From contig NZ_CP021382.1 of NCBI RefSeq assembly GCF_002162135.1, forward strand, positions 3,904,001 through 3,968,000: a stretch of DNA of 64,000 nt, in the 5' to 3' direction. The notes beneath the pieces are model-generated. The model was not told where the DNA came from. It did not search any database and saw only the letters and a list, made by a program, of their open reading frames with translations. Positions 41,962 to 50,033 of this stretch are shown here, one piece after another. Numbering within the stretch: the stretch's first letter is position 1; each line of letters opens with the position of its first letter. A program made the translations under genes and the position numbers. Origin of the DNA: Cellvibrio sp. PSBB006. GTDB taxonomy: Bacteria > Pseudomonadota > Gammaproteobacteria > Pseudomonadales > Cellvibrionaceae.

Positions 41962-42561
41962 ATGGCAGCAGATAAAAAGAAATCCGGTGAAAAAGTGGGT
42001 AAAAAGGCAGCGGGCAAGACCAAGCCAAAACCCAAGGCCCCTGAGGCGTGTCCTCCTGTAGATCCAGCAAATATCGTTGTGCCTAAAGGTGGGCAGGTTA
42101 TCCAGTTTTATGAACTGACGCCTGTTCTTCCAAAAGCAAATTCAAACGGCACCTTGGTGGCGCAACCGTGGATCTTGGTTCCGCAAGACTCCAGCACGCC
42201 AATACAAGGAGATATTGGTGTTGGTTTTCATGAAAATAGTAACAAGCTGGAGCGCAGCTTTGAGCGGGCGATTCTGGTGATTACCATGAGTCAGGAAGCA
42301 TGCTCGTGCAATGACGGCACCTGGCGTTTTGCCTTGGGTGGCATTGCCACTGATCTGGCGAACAGCGATCCTGATGATGACATCTATGTGGAGATTATTG
42401 ACAACGGCTTGACCATGTTGGTCTTTGTCCATGTTTTGCAGGAAGTGTCCGAGGAAGATATTGGATTCCGGTTCGTGGCGTCCTTTGCCGATGCTACGTC
42501 GGGCGTAGTCAATATTTATGAGTCGAAAGATCCCGGCTTTATTCCCAAGCGCCCGCTGTAA
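41962..42561 (+). CDS. Protein of unknown function with a basic Lys/Pro-rich N-terminal tail
   Basis: A 199-residue protein from ATG 41962. AGGAA eight bases upstream supports this start over open codons further upstream. Residues 1-32 are Lys/Ala/Pro-rich and histone-tail-like (MAADKKKSGEKVGKK). The rest is a beta-rich domain (about 40-195) with VPKGGQVIQFYELTP, an acidic DLANSDPDDDIYVEI stretch and a CSC pair near 112-114. No signal peptide or membrane helix is seen. I do not recognise the family. It may be a nucleic-acid- or polymer-binding cytoplasmic protein, but that is a guess from composition only. Confidence 0.7.
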   Translation: MAADKKKSGEKVGKKAAGKTKPKPKAPEACPPVDPANIVVPKGGQVIQFYELTPVLPKANSNGTLVAQPWILVPQDSSTPIQGDIGVGFHENSNKLERSFERAILVITMSQEACSCNDGTWRFALGGIATDLANSDPDDDIYVEIIDNGLTMLVFVHVLQEVSEEDIGFRFVASFADATSGVVNIYESKDPGFIPKRPL

Positions 42562-42875
42562 TATCTACTGATCGGGTTTAAAGAACCCGGAATTGCCTTT
42601 TGCTCCCGTTAAGGGGGCTATTTATATGGCTAGTCTTCTAGGAAGGCTGGCCATGTGTCCCCTCATCCGCAAAGAAAAAACATCTGCCACATGTTTTAAA
42701 GCCTTACAAACCTCCAAGATAATAACTTGACACCAGTTGAAAGTTAAAATAAGTTCCCTTCCGGATTGAGTCCAACGGATGGATTTTATGCTTCTCCTGC
42801 CTACGGAATTCAATCGTCTGTCGTTAAAACTCCCTTGGGATTTATCAAACATATGGATAAAGGGAAAAATGGATC
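42562..42875. other. Noncoding leader region before the small exported protein gene
   Basis: About 314 bases. Starts with a small hairpin CGGGTT-TAAAG-AACCCG (42573-42589) that may end the upstream gene, and contains a promoter candidate at 42726-42754. No gene seen. Confidence 0.45.
42726..42754 (+). promoter_or_regulatory. Predicted promoter of the small exported protein/partner unit
   Basis: A consensus -35 TTGACA, 17 bases, then a weak -10 TAAGTT, about 120 bases before the ATG at 42876. Prediction only. Confidence 0.4.
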
Positions 42876-43472
42876 ATGCGTAATGTAACTGTTAGTAAAT
42901 TTATACTAGGTGCTCTTACCTTAACAGCAAATTTTTCGTGGGCGACCGTCATCGAAGATATTCTTGTAACTGGACAACAGCCTACCTATACCGGAGGCAA
43001 TCCGAATTACAACAATATTTCTACTCCGGTAAATCGAACGATGTACGGCACAACCTATTCGAGTGCGGCGTATCAGCAGATGCAACAAGCAAAAGCAGCC
43101 GCAAAGAAACAATGTGAGGCTACAGTTAAGAAAAAGTTCTTTGATGAATGCGCCTATCAAGCTGAAATTATTCAATCAAATGATCATAAAGCGTGCAGTA
43201 CACAAATTGCAGTTGGTGCTACCAGTGCGGCTGTTGGTGGGGTTGTTGCCGGTGCCGTGGCTGGCGTGGTCATAGTTGCCTCTGCGCCGGTTTCTGTGCC
43301 TATTATTGTACTTGGGTCAGTTGGGTTGGTAGGGCTGGGCGGCGGCACATATGCTGCAAGCGTGGGCGCAAACGAATGTAAAGACGACGCAAACTTGCTT
43401 TTCAAAGAAAATGTGAGAACCTGTGAAACCTTAACTCCCAAGGCTGTCGCTAAAGCCTGCGGTTACATGTGA
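42876..43472 (+). CDS. Small exported protein with TonB-box-like N-terminus and glycine-zipper hairpin
   Basis: A 198-residue protein of unrecognised family. Signal peptide of about 23 residues (ending FSWA) is followed at once by TVIEDILVTGQQ, which resembles the TonB box of outer-membrane receptors (compare MEEIIVTASKR in the receptor at 39568). No barrel follows. Instead there is a helical Lys/Ala/Cys segment (about 65-105), then two hydrophobic Gly/Ala/Val-rich helices (about 112-135 and 140-162) forming a glycine-zipper hairpin, and a Cys-rich tail. Seven cysteines remain after the signal peptide. Its stop is 10 bases before the next gene. Function unknown; a TonB-interacting or membrane-inserting factor is possible. 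Confidence 0.7.
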   Translation: MRNVTVSKFILGALTLTANFSWATVIEDILVTGQQPTYTGGNPNYNNISTPVNRTMYGTTYSSAAYQQMQQAKAAAKKQCEATVKKKFFDECAYQAEIIQSNDHKACSTQIAVGATSAAVGGVVAGAVAGVVIVASAPVSVPIIVLGSVGLVGLGGGTYAASVGANECKDDANLLFKENVRTCETLTPKAVAKACGYM

Positions 43473-43482
43473 GGGAGGATAT

Positions 43483-44361
43483 ATGAATACTGAAAAACCC
43501 ACTCATTTGTTGAGCCCAAAACGGTTCGTGCTATTAATAGGTGTTGTACTTGTTATAGGCATAGGTTATTTGGTTTTAGATGACGATGATGCAGTAGCAA
43601 CGACAAGCCAAACCGCAACGGTTGAAAATGTTGAAGGCCAAGGTCAACAACCTGTCAACAACTCGTCCGCTCCGGTAAAAGCACCATCACCATCAGCCGT
43701 TAAACAGCGCACCGCCGCCGATGTGGCCATCGTGGATAGCTGGTTTGATGAAGTTGGCTACAGTACTGAGCTACGAAAAACTTATGACCAGCAGTATTCC
43801 GATGAGCAGTTAAAAGATTTGGCTGATACCGGTGATATCATTGCGATAGATACTTTGCTAGAAAGAATATTCCGAAAGAATAATCTGGAGTTTGAAGCGA
43901 AATTGAAAGCGCTTATTGATGCGGGCGATTATGTTGGCATTCAACAGTTGGGCACCATCGATAAAGAGTATATCGCCTTGGCTGAAAAAGGCATTGTTTA
44001 TGGTTCTTACAATGCTATCTCGGCGTTAGCTCGAAGTGTGGGACAAGTGCCATCACCAGATGACTCGCCAGAACAGAAACAACAGAATATACAGTCGCTG
44101 AGAGAACAGCTTGCATTCATGGGTGTTATGAAGATGCGCGGTGGTGGTGAGCTGTATTCAACGGATATTCTCAAAGAACACATGTTGAATTGGTACAGAA
44201 AAGACTATGGTGAGGAACCTTTATCTGCGGAAGATCATGAATGGATTAACAATCGCACCCATGAACTGTACAACCATTATCAGGCTAAGCGACATGAACT
44301 AGGTTTGGGCGATTTTGATAATGAGCCGCCGAAAGAGGTAAAAGAGTTTCTGGGTGAATGA
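43483..44361 (+). CDS. Membrane-anchored protein of unknown function with Sel1/TPR-like helices
   Basis: A 292-residue protein with GAGGGAGGAT as a strong ribosome site. Short cytoplasmic N-terminus, one membrane helix (about 15-31), an acidic DDDD turn, a Ser/Pro/Gln-rich linker (about 38-75), then an alpha-helical periplasmic domain. That domain has repeated LADTGDIIAIDTL, LIDAGDYVGIQQL and LAEKGIVYGSYNAI units resembling Sel1-like repeats. It is almost certainly co-transcribed with the small exported protein and ends at a strong terminator. It could act as its partner, chaperone or protector, but nothing in the sequence proves this. Confidence 0.7.
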   Translation: MNTEKPTHLLSPKRFVLLIGVVLVIGIGYLVLDDDDAVATTSQTATVENVEGQGQQPVNNSSAPVKAPSPSAVKQRTAADVAIVDSWFDEVGYSTELRKTYDQQYSDEQLKDLADTGDIIAIDTLLERIFRKNNLEFEAKLKALIDAGDYVGIQQLGTIDKEYIALAEKGIVYGSYNAISALARSVGQVPSPDDSPEQKQQNIQSLREQLAFMGVMKMRGGGELYSTDILKEHMLNWYRKDYGEEPLSAEDHEWINNRTHELYNHYQAKRHELGLGDFDNEPPKEVKEFLGE

Positions 44362-44400
44362 TAAATAGTTTACGAATATGGTTAATGGATTGATCTAATG

Positions 44401-44427
44401 CGCCGGGCTTTCGTCCGGCGTTTTTTT
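44401..44427 (+). terminator. Rho-independent terminator after the two-gene exported-protein unit
   Basis: CGCCGG (44401-44406) pairs with CCGGCG (44415-44420), followed by seven T. It ends the unit at 42876-44361 and may also serve the convergent kinase gene. Confidence 0.8.
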
Positions 44428-44464
44428 ATTGCATATATAAGTTTTAGCCAACAATTTGATAGGG

Positions 44465-47116
44465 TTAAAAATTCTGGAGAGCGCATCGATCTGGCTCTCC
44501 ATGCTTCTCCATTAATGCCTGGAAAGATGATTCGTTGCACAGAGGATCAAACCAGGAAACTCTGAACCACACGGAATTCAGGCCATTCGTTAAGCTTTTT
44601 TCAATGTTGAATATGGCTGAGCGGGTGTTCTCTGCCAAAGTGTGTACCAAGGCCGCAGTATAAAAAGTTTCGATGTTTTGCGAATCAGCTTTTTCCAGTT
44701 GCTGTAGCGCGTTAAGCGCCTCCGAAAATCGGTTCAGATGCGCATAGGACTGCGCAAGGTTCCGCAAGGTTGTTTCATCTTTCTGTCTGCTTTCTGCTAT
44801 TGAAATAATTTTTTCATAGAGACGCTTCGATTCACCCATATTCCCCTGTAAATTTTCTGCGTCTGCCTGATTCAACAGGATAGTGGGATTGTCGGGACTT
44901 ATTTTGAGTGCTGCGATGAACATCTTCCTGGCTTCAGCGTAATCCGGTTTGAGTAAATTGGATAATCCCAAATGCGTGAGATTACTGATATCGCTGGGAT
45001 TTTGTTTCACCGCTTTTTCAAATGACACAATCGCATGATCAATATTGCCGTTAAGCAGAGCGATAAAACCGAGCAGGCTGTTAGCCTGATGCAGCTTGGG
45101 CGATAGGGTTAAGGCTTGTTCGGCGTAGCTTTTGGCGAGATCATTATTGCCGTAGTATCGGTAAGCATTGGCAATATTGTAGAGATTGTTGGCTGTCTTC
45201 CTGATGCTTAAAGAGGCCTCATAGTAACTGATGGCTTTCTGGTAGTCGTTATTTGCCATTGCAGAGTAGGCATGCAGCTCATACATGGCTGAGTCGTTGT
45301 TGGTCAGCCCCTCCAGCTTTTGAATAATCCCGGTAGCTTGAGCGAGATTTCCTTTGGCCACCTCCAGGTAGAAAAGATTATATAACCCGAGGTTATCCAT
45401 AGAGCTTTGTTGACGCACACGCGTATCCAATTTTTCCAGATAGAGAGACGTGCCTGTTTCGTAGTACAAATCGAGCGCGATGTCTTTATATAACGCAGTG
45501 ACGATGGGATTTCTTTTGATCTCTGATGGCAGTTCGTCCAGGGTATTCAGCAACTCGGGTGTTGCACCGCTGTCACGGTAGGTCAGGCCAGTATTAATAA
45601 ACGATTGGTACTCTTGTTCGGATGCCGCATCTAATGTGCTGGTGAGTTTGGTTGAATACAGTAGACCAATATTATCCTGAACCGCTTTCATTACCGACGT
45701 GTACCGATTCGTCAGCACATCCAGCCTTTTAATATCTTTTGCCACCAGGCGACTGTCGGCCTCGGTGCCGCTCGGGACTAAACGTGTCAAGGTAATAGCG
45801 CAGGCTTCCACCTGGCATTGGATGTCGGTGGTGACCAATTCATCCGCGGCAGTGGCGCGATGCACTGCCGTGCTGTCGGTGTCAGTCACTTCGGTGCGGG
45901 GAATTAAATAGTAGCCGTCCAGTTGCACCATGCTTTGTTGAATTGCGTCATAGATGGCTGCTTTGACCAGTGCCTGTTGCGACTCATGCATGCCATTCGC
46001 CGTCATGCTGGGTTGAATCACCGCGACATATTTGGGTGGTGCCGGTTGCAGTAGCCAGATGCTAAAACTGATTAATACCGATATAAAAACAACACCGACG
46101 ATGATGTTCCGTTTTTGTTGGCGGATAAATTCTGCAAGGCTGTTTGAATGTAGTGCTGGTTTCTCAAGGTGGCGAGTATCAAAGGTCGCGTGGGTGTCAT
46201 TGGTTGGATGTCTGCGCAGTTGACTCAAGCTCGCCTGCTGCGGCGTCATCTCGGTATCGTTGGACCATTCCGGCGCACTGATAACTAACTGGCTTAATTT
46301 TTCAAACTGGCTGGCGACCCAATGGGTGTTATCCGGACGGTTGTCGACATTTTTGGAGAGGAGTTGTCCGAGCAGATCGCAAACTTCTGGTGGTAATGTC
46401 GGGTTATGTTTGGTCGGTGGAACCGGCGGATGGGAGATGATCCGCTGCATTAACTGCAATTTGTTTGCCGTGTCGCCAAAGGGATGCGCGCCGCACAGCA
46501 TTTGATAAGCGAGGATGCCAAAGGAAAACAAATCGCTTTTGAAATCCAACGCTTCACCCATGGCCTGTTCCGGTGACATGGACGCGTAACTGCCAGCGAC
46601 ATGATCGGTAATCGTTGCATTGAAGTCCTGTGACTTGGCGATGCCGAGGTCGGAAATTTTGGCGGTGTTGCGTTGGTTGATCAGAATATTTTCAGCTTTT
46701 AAATCCCGATGAATAATGCCCGAGTCATGCGCAACAGCAAGGCCTTGGGCAATTTGCGTCAACCAGGTCATGCGTTGCGCCATAGGCACCAGGTGTTCGC
46801 GCAGGCGCGCTTGTAAGTTCTGGCCATCGACGTATTCCATCACCAAGGCAAGTTGGTCCGGCGTCTCGATAAAATCGTAGATCTGGACAATGTTGGGATG
46901 GTTCAGCTTGGCGAGCAACAGGGCCTCGCGCTTGAAGCGCTCGCGATAGTGGGGCTCAAATAATTCGGTACGCAGACACTTGATCGCTACCTGTCGATCC
47001 AGCCGTGTGTCGCGGGCCAGATAAACCAGGCCCATGCCTCCCCGTCCGATACAGTCGAGGATGTCGTAATGTCCTATGCGCGTCATCTCCATGATGTTAT
47101 GCGGGGAGAGACTCAT
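44465..47116 (-). CDS. Transmembrane Ser/Thr protein kinase with TPR domain
   Basis: An 883-residue kinase. Hanks-type kinase domain at about 17-275: Gly loop GRGGMG, Lys46 in VAIKC, HRDLKAEN (Asp138), SDLG in place of DFG (Asp156), and SYASMSPEQA. A membrane helix lies at about 335-352. The outer part (about 355-560) is beta/alpha mixed, resembling domains that sense envelope stress or compute small-molecule signals, and about 565-860 are TPR repeats (NLYNIANAYRYYGN, GNIDHAIVSFEKAV). The catalytic residues are intact, so it should be active. Its ATG overlaps the FHA gene stop by four bases. Confidence 0.9.
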   Translation of the reverse strand: MSLSPHNIMEMTRIGHYDILDCIGRGGMGLVYLARDTRLDRQVAIKCLRTELFEPHYRERFKREALLLAKLNHPNIVQIYDFIETPDQLALVMEYVDGQNLQARLREHLVPMAQRMTWLTQIAQGLAVAHDSGIIHRDLKAENILINQRNTAKISDLGIAKSQDFNATITDHVAGSYASMSPEQAMGEALDFKSDLFSFGILAYQMLCGAHPFGDTANKLQLMQRIISHPPVPPTKHNPTLPPEVCDLLGQLLSKNVDNRPDNTHWVASQFEKLSQLVISAPEWSNDTEMTPQQASLSQLRRHPTNDTHATFDTRHLEKPALHSNSLAEFIRQQKRNIIVGVVFISVLISFSIWLLQPAPPKYVAVIQPSMTANGMHESQQALVKAAIYDAIQQSMVQLDGYYLIPRTEVTDTDSTAVHRATAADELVTTDIQCQVEACAITLTRLVPSGTEADSRLVAKDIKRLDVLTNRYTSVMKAVQDNIGLLYSTKLTSTLDAASEQEYQSFINTGLTYRDSGATPELLNTLDELPSEIKRNPIVTALYKDIALDLYYETGTSLYLEKLDTRVRQQSSMDNLGLYNLFYLEVAKGNLAQATGIIQKLEGLTNNDSAMYELHAYSAMANNDYQKAISYYEASLSIRKTANNLYNIANAYRYYGNNDLAKSYAEQALTLSPKLHQANSLLGFIALLNGNIDHAIVSFEKAVKQNPSDISNLTHLGLSNLLKPDYAEARKMFIAALKISPDNPTILLNQADAENLQGNMGESKRLYEKIISIAESRQKDETTLRNLAQSYAHLNRFSEALNALQQLEKADSQNIETFYTAALVHTLAENTRSAIFNIEKSLTNGLNSVWFRVSWFDPLCNESSFQALMEKHGEPDRCALQNF

Positions 47117-48120
47117 GCGCTTGATATATCAGTGGCCAATGGCAAGGCTGTGGTGAGCTGATCACCTTTATAAATTTTGAAGCGATCACAGCCAAAGCGA
47201 ATCTTGCCGCCGCGGCGCTCCAACAAACATTGGTGATCGGAAGAATCCGGCAGGCAATCAGCCAATTGTTTGCGTGCGCGAAAGATATGGATATTCATGT
47301 GCGTCGAATCCAGCCCCAATTCATTGGCCAATTGATCGGCATAAACCCAGCCCTGGCTCTTGGCATCCAGACCTTGTGCGGCGTCGTCGGCGCGATGACG
47401 TGCAAGTTGCAGCATTAAGTAATGATGGCTGCGCACCGCGAGGTCGATGCTGTGTTGTGATTGGCGCAATTCCAATTGGGTTGTTTCTTCATCCAGGCTG
47501 AGGTTGAACACAAATTCGAAATCACTGAGTTTATGGGAGCTGCGCACGCGCGCTTCGGTGGGGCCGTAAACCTGCGCACTGATAAACTGCCAGCGCAGAT
47601 TATCAAACTGCAATATGTCACCGTGTTGAATGGTCTCGCGGCGTTGCTCTTGCGTGGCGCTACTCATCAGCTCGGCGTACCACGCCTGATCCTGATGATC
47701 AAAATACAACGCCAATTCCGGCGTCTGGGTATCGGGTAGCAAGTGATAGCGTTCTAGCGGGATGGGTTGCACCTGGGAGGGCATTTGCTCGGACGACATA
47801 TCCAACGGCCAGAGCATATCCGAGGGCGGTGCAAGATCAATCACTCTAAAACCCGGTTCAGCCTGTTCTGCCAGATGAATGTGGTCGTTCACATTCAGGT
47901 CGGCCATTTCCCCTTGCCCCAGTTGCACATCATTTATCCAGGTGCCGTTGAGCCCGAGATTTTTAATACGCCAACAGCGGCCATTCCATTCAATGGCGGA
48001 ATGTAATTTGGAGATATAAGGCTTATCCAGTTGGGTGTCCACACTGGCGAGTCTGCCAAAGGTGTGATGTGGAGCCAGGGGAAAAAAGGTTTCCGCAGCG
48101 ACATCAAATAAATAAGCCAT
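47113..48120 (-). CDS. FHA-domain protein with C-terminal winged-helix domain
   Basis: A 335-residue cytoplasmic protein. The N-terminal FHA domain (about 1-95) has the phosphothreonine contacts: Gly-Arg in HTFGRLAS, Ser/His in ISKLHSAIEW and Asn in LGLNGTWIND. The C-terminal third (about 225-330) looks like an OmpR-type winged helix (ELRQSQHSIDLAVRSHHYLMLQLAR, LANELGLDSTHMNIHIFRARKQL). A second FHA-like beta segment may lie at about 125-200. The stop overlaps the kinase start (ATGA), so the two are made together and this protein is a likely kinase target or reader. Confidence 0.85.
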   Translation of the reverse strand: MAYLFDVAAETFFPLAPHHTFGRLASVDTQLDKPYISKLHSAIEWNGRCWRIKNLGLNGTWINDVQLGQGEMADLNVNDHIHLAEQAEPGFRVIDLAPPSDMLWPLDMSSEQMPSQVQPIPLERYHLLPDTQTPELALYFDHQDQAWYAELMSSATQEQRRETIQHGDILQFDNLRWQFISAQVYGPTEARVRSSHKLSDFEFVFNLSLDEETTQLELRQSQHSIDLAVRSHHYLMLQLARHRADDAAQGLDAKSQGWVYADQLANELGLDSTHMNIHIFRARKQLADCLPDSSDHQCLLERRGGKIRFGCDRFKIYKGDQLTTALPLATDISSA

Positions 48121-48328
48121 AGGGTGTGCTCGTGTCTTACAGCATGTTGAAACTTATTTTTTGCGAGTCCTTATGAGAAAACCGGGGGGATAAATCATGA
48201 CCTCCAGACAGTTGCCCCTGTAATTCCTTGTAATGGGCAAATAATCGCGCAGGCCATAGATTGCCACAGGATGGGCTCGGTTTCACCCGTTAACCGTGTC
48301 GGTTTTAGTCTTTGATGGTAATAATGGC

Positions 48329-49603
48329 ATGATTTATGAACCCAAACCGCCGGTAGCTTCCGCATCGGCAGACGCGCTGTCGTCAACCCACAAACCGCTG
48401 CATCACAAGCCGGTTGCCAAGGCGATTCATCCGCTCAATCAGGCGGCCAACGCCAAATGGGTGCCGATCAATAAAAGTTTTATTACCCTGACCCGGATCA
48501 TTCTGAACGCCGCCCTTGAGCGTTTCGGTCTGGTGAACATCGCTATTACCCTGCGCTGTGTAACACAACAGGGTTACCGTCATCTTATTTTGGTCAATGA
48601 TGATCGGGATATCCAGATTGCAGCGGTAGGTCGGGTAGAAGAATTTATTATCTCTACGGAAATGCCCATGACGCCGCCGGCTGAACGCCTGAACGCGTCG
48701 GAAGCGGTAACCTTTCCCGTGGACTTTCAGGGGCAGCGATTAGGTTATCTGGTGGCGTTGGTGCGTAACGCCCGTGTCGATCCCGGTGATGACATTCCGG
48801 GCAGTCCCTCCGCCGATGACATCAAACGCAGTCTGACCCGGATTGCCGATGAAATGGTAGGCGTTATCAAACGCTACCAAACGCGCTACCGCGCCATCTA
48901 TGTCTATGGCGATCAATGTTACTGGATTGGTAACAGCACAGCTCTGCGTCAACTGGATCAAGGGATTGACGCCTTGGCCACCTCCGCATTACCGGTGTTG
49001 ATTCGTGGCGATAAAGGTACCGGCAAGATCATTGCGGCGCGCGCGCTCCATTGTGAGCGCCACTCCGAGATAGTGCCGTTCATCGAGTCGGGCTGTCACG
49101 AGTGGCAGGAGGATGCCGCCACCAGCATCCTGCAGGCACTCTTCGCCTACGCCAAAGGCGGCACCTTGTTTTTGCGCAATATCGATAAGCTGTCTGCCGA
49201 TAACCTGCGGGTTCTACAGGAATTCTGCACTCAGCGCACTCTGGAAAAAACCACCAAAGGTCACAGAGAATCCGTGGACCTCATCTTCAGTCTCAGTCGG
49301 CGTAATGCTGAACTGTCGGTATCGCTGCAGCGCTGGCTGTCGATAAATGCCGTGGAATTATGTTTGCCCGACCTGGGCGAACGGCAGGAGGATATTCGTG
49401 ATCTCACCCGCTTTTTTATCCGCGAATGCGCCCTGGGGAAAGAGTTTGATCTAACCGAATCTGCCTGGCAGCGGCTGGAAGCTTTTTCCTGGGTCGACAA
49501 TGTCGAGGGACTGAAACGCCTGGTCGTGCAGCTCTCGGCGCGGGCAGAACATCCGTTGGTAGACCTCGATGTGCTCGACACACTATTGGCTCATCTCGAT
49601 TAA
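48329..49603 (+). CDS. Degenerate sigma-54-activator-like AAA protein
   Basis: A 424-residue protein from ATG 48329; a GTG at 48296 is also possible. Residues about 45-185 may form a GAF-like sensor. The AAA domain (about 195-420) has a changed Walker A, GDKGTGKI (227-234), and Walker B reads GGTLFLRNID rather than LDEI. The segment that holds GAFTGA in real sigma-54 activators is absent, since FAYAKGG runs straight into TLFL. There is no C-terminal Fis-type helix-turn-helix. It is therefore unlikely to activate sigma-54 polymerase in the standard way. Divergent from the FHA/kinase pair and probably part of the same signalling unit. Confidence 0.75.
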   Translation: MIYEPKPPVASASADALSSTHKPLHHKPVAKAIHPLNQAANAKWVPINKSFITLTRIILNAALERFGLVNIAITLRCVTQQGYRHLILVNDDRDIQIAAVGRVEEFIISTEMPMTPPAERLNASEAVTFPVDFQGQRLGYLVALVRNARVDPGDDIPGSPSADDIKRSLTRIADEMVGVIKRYQTRYRAIYVYGDQCYWIGNSTALRQLDQGIDALATSALPVLIRGDKGTGKIIAARALHCERHSEIVPFIESGCHEWQEDAATSILQALFAYAKGGTLFLRNIDKLSADNLRVLQEFCTQRTLEKTTKGHRESVDLIFSLSRRNAELSVSLQRWLSINAVELCLPDLGERQEDIRDLTRFFIRECALGKEFDLTESAWQRLEAFSWVDNVEGLKRLVVQLSARAEHPLVDLDVLDTLLAHLD

Positions 49604-49611
49604 TCCCACTG

Positions 49612-49642
49612 ACTGACACGACTGTTCTGCGGGCGTGTCAGT
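49612..49642 (+). terminator. Terminator-like hairpin after the AAA protein gene
   Basis: ACTGACACG (49612-49620) pairs with CGTGTCAGT (49634-49642) around a 13-base loop. Only a short T-rich tail follows, so activity is uncertain. Confidence 0.45.
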
Positions 49643-49723
49643 TATTTGTGCGCAATAGCTATCAGCGCATTTCCTTCCCTTGTTTGCTCCTTTAATAACC
49701 AGATCAACGAAACGGCGGCGTAA

Positions 49724-49902
49724 ATCCGTATTTTTTGTGCCATTTCGTTCTTTGGATGTTAGTAAATATCTTTATATAGTGTGTGGCGTTGTCGAATTTA
49801 TTTCAGGGTGGTTTGCTGAATAAAGTGGCAACGGCGAAGGATGTGCTATCGGAGAGCTGACATAAGGGGTTTGCATCCCGGGACTTTATAAAAAATACGG
49901 AT
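49724..49902. repeat. Widely spaced perfect inverted repeat upstream of chitinase
   Basis: ATCCGTATTTTTT (49724-49736) is repeated in reverse complement at 49890-49902. The unit of 179 bases contains the promoter candidate and no reading frame. It may be a small nonautonomous mobile element or a paired operator; no clear target-site duplication was seen. Confidence 0.4.
49752..49780 (+). promoter_or_regulatory. Promoter candidate upstream of chitinase
   Basis: TTGGAT, 17 bases, TATAGT, about 250 bases before the chitinase ATG. If real, the transcript has a long leader. Prediction only. Confidence 0.4.
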
Positions 49903-50033
49903 CAAGACCGTCAGCCATTCGCCACCTGACCTGACACGGCGGATGCTGATCATAACAGTCAGGATTTTGGTCCTGATAAGGCGTCTCTTTGGCAAAGGGA
50001 CATAATCGGTCAAATTACTATCGGCTAATAATT

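Larger units (their letters stand above)
49604..50033. other. Noncoding region before the chitinase gene
   Basis: About 430 bases. Holds a weak terminator-like hairpin (49612-49642), a promoter candidate (49752-49780) inside a widely spaced inverted repeat (49724-49902), and a leader of about 250 bases. No gene seen. Confidence 0.5.
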
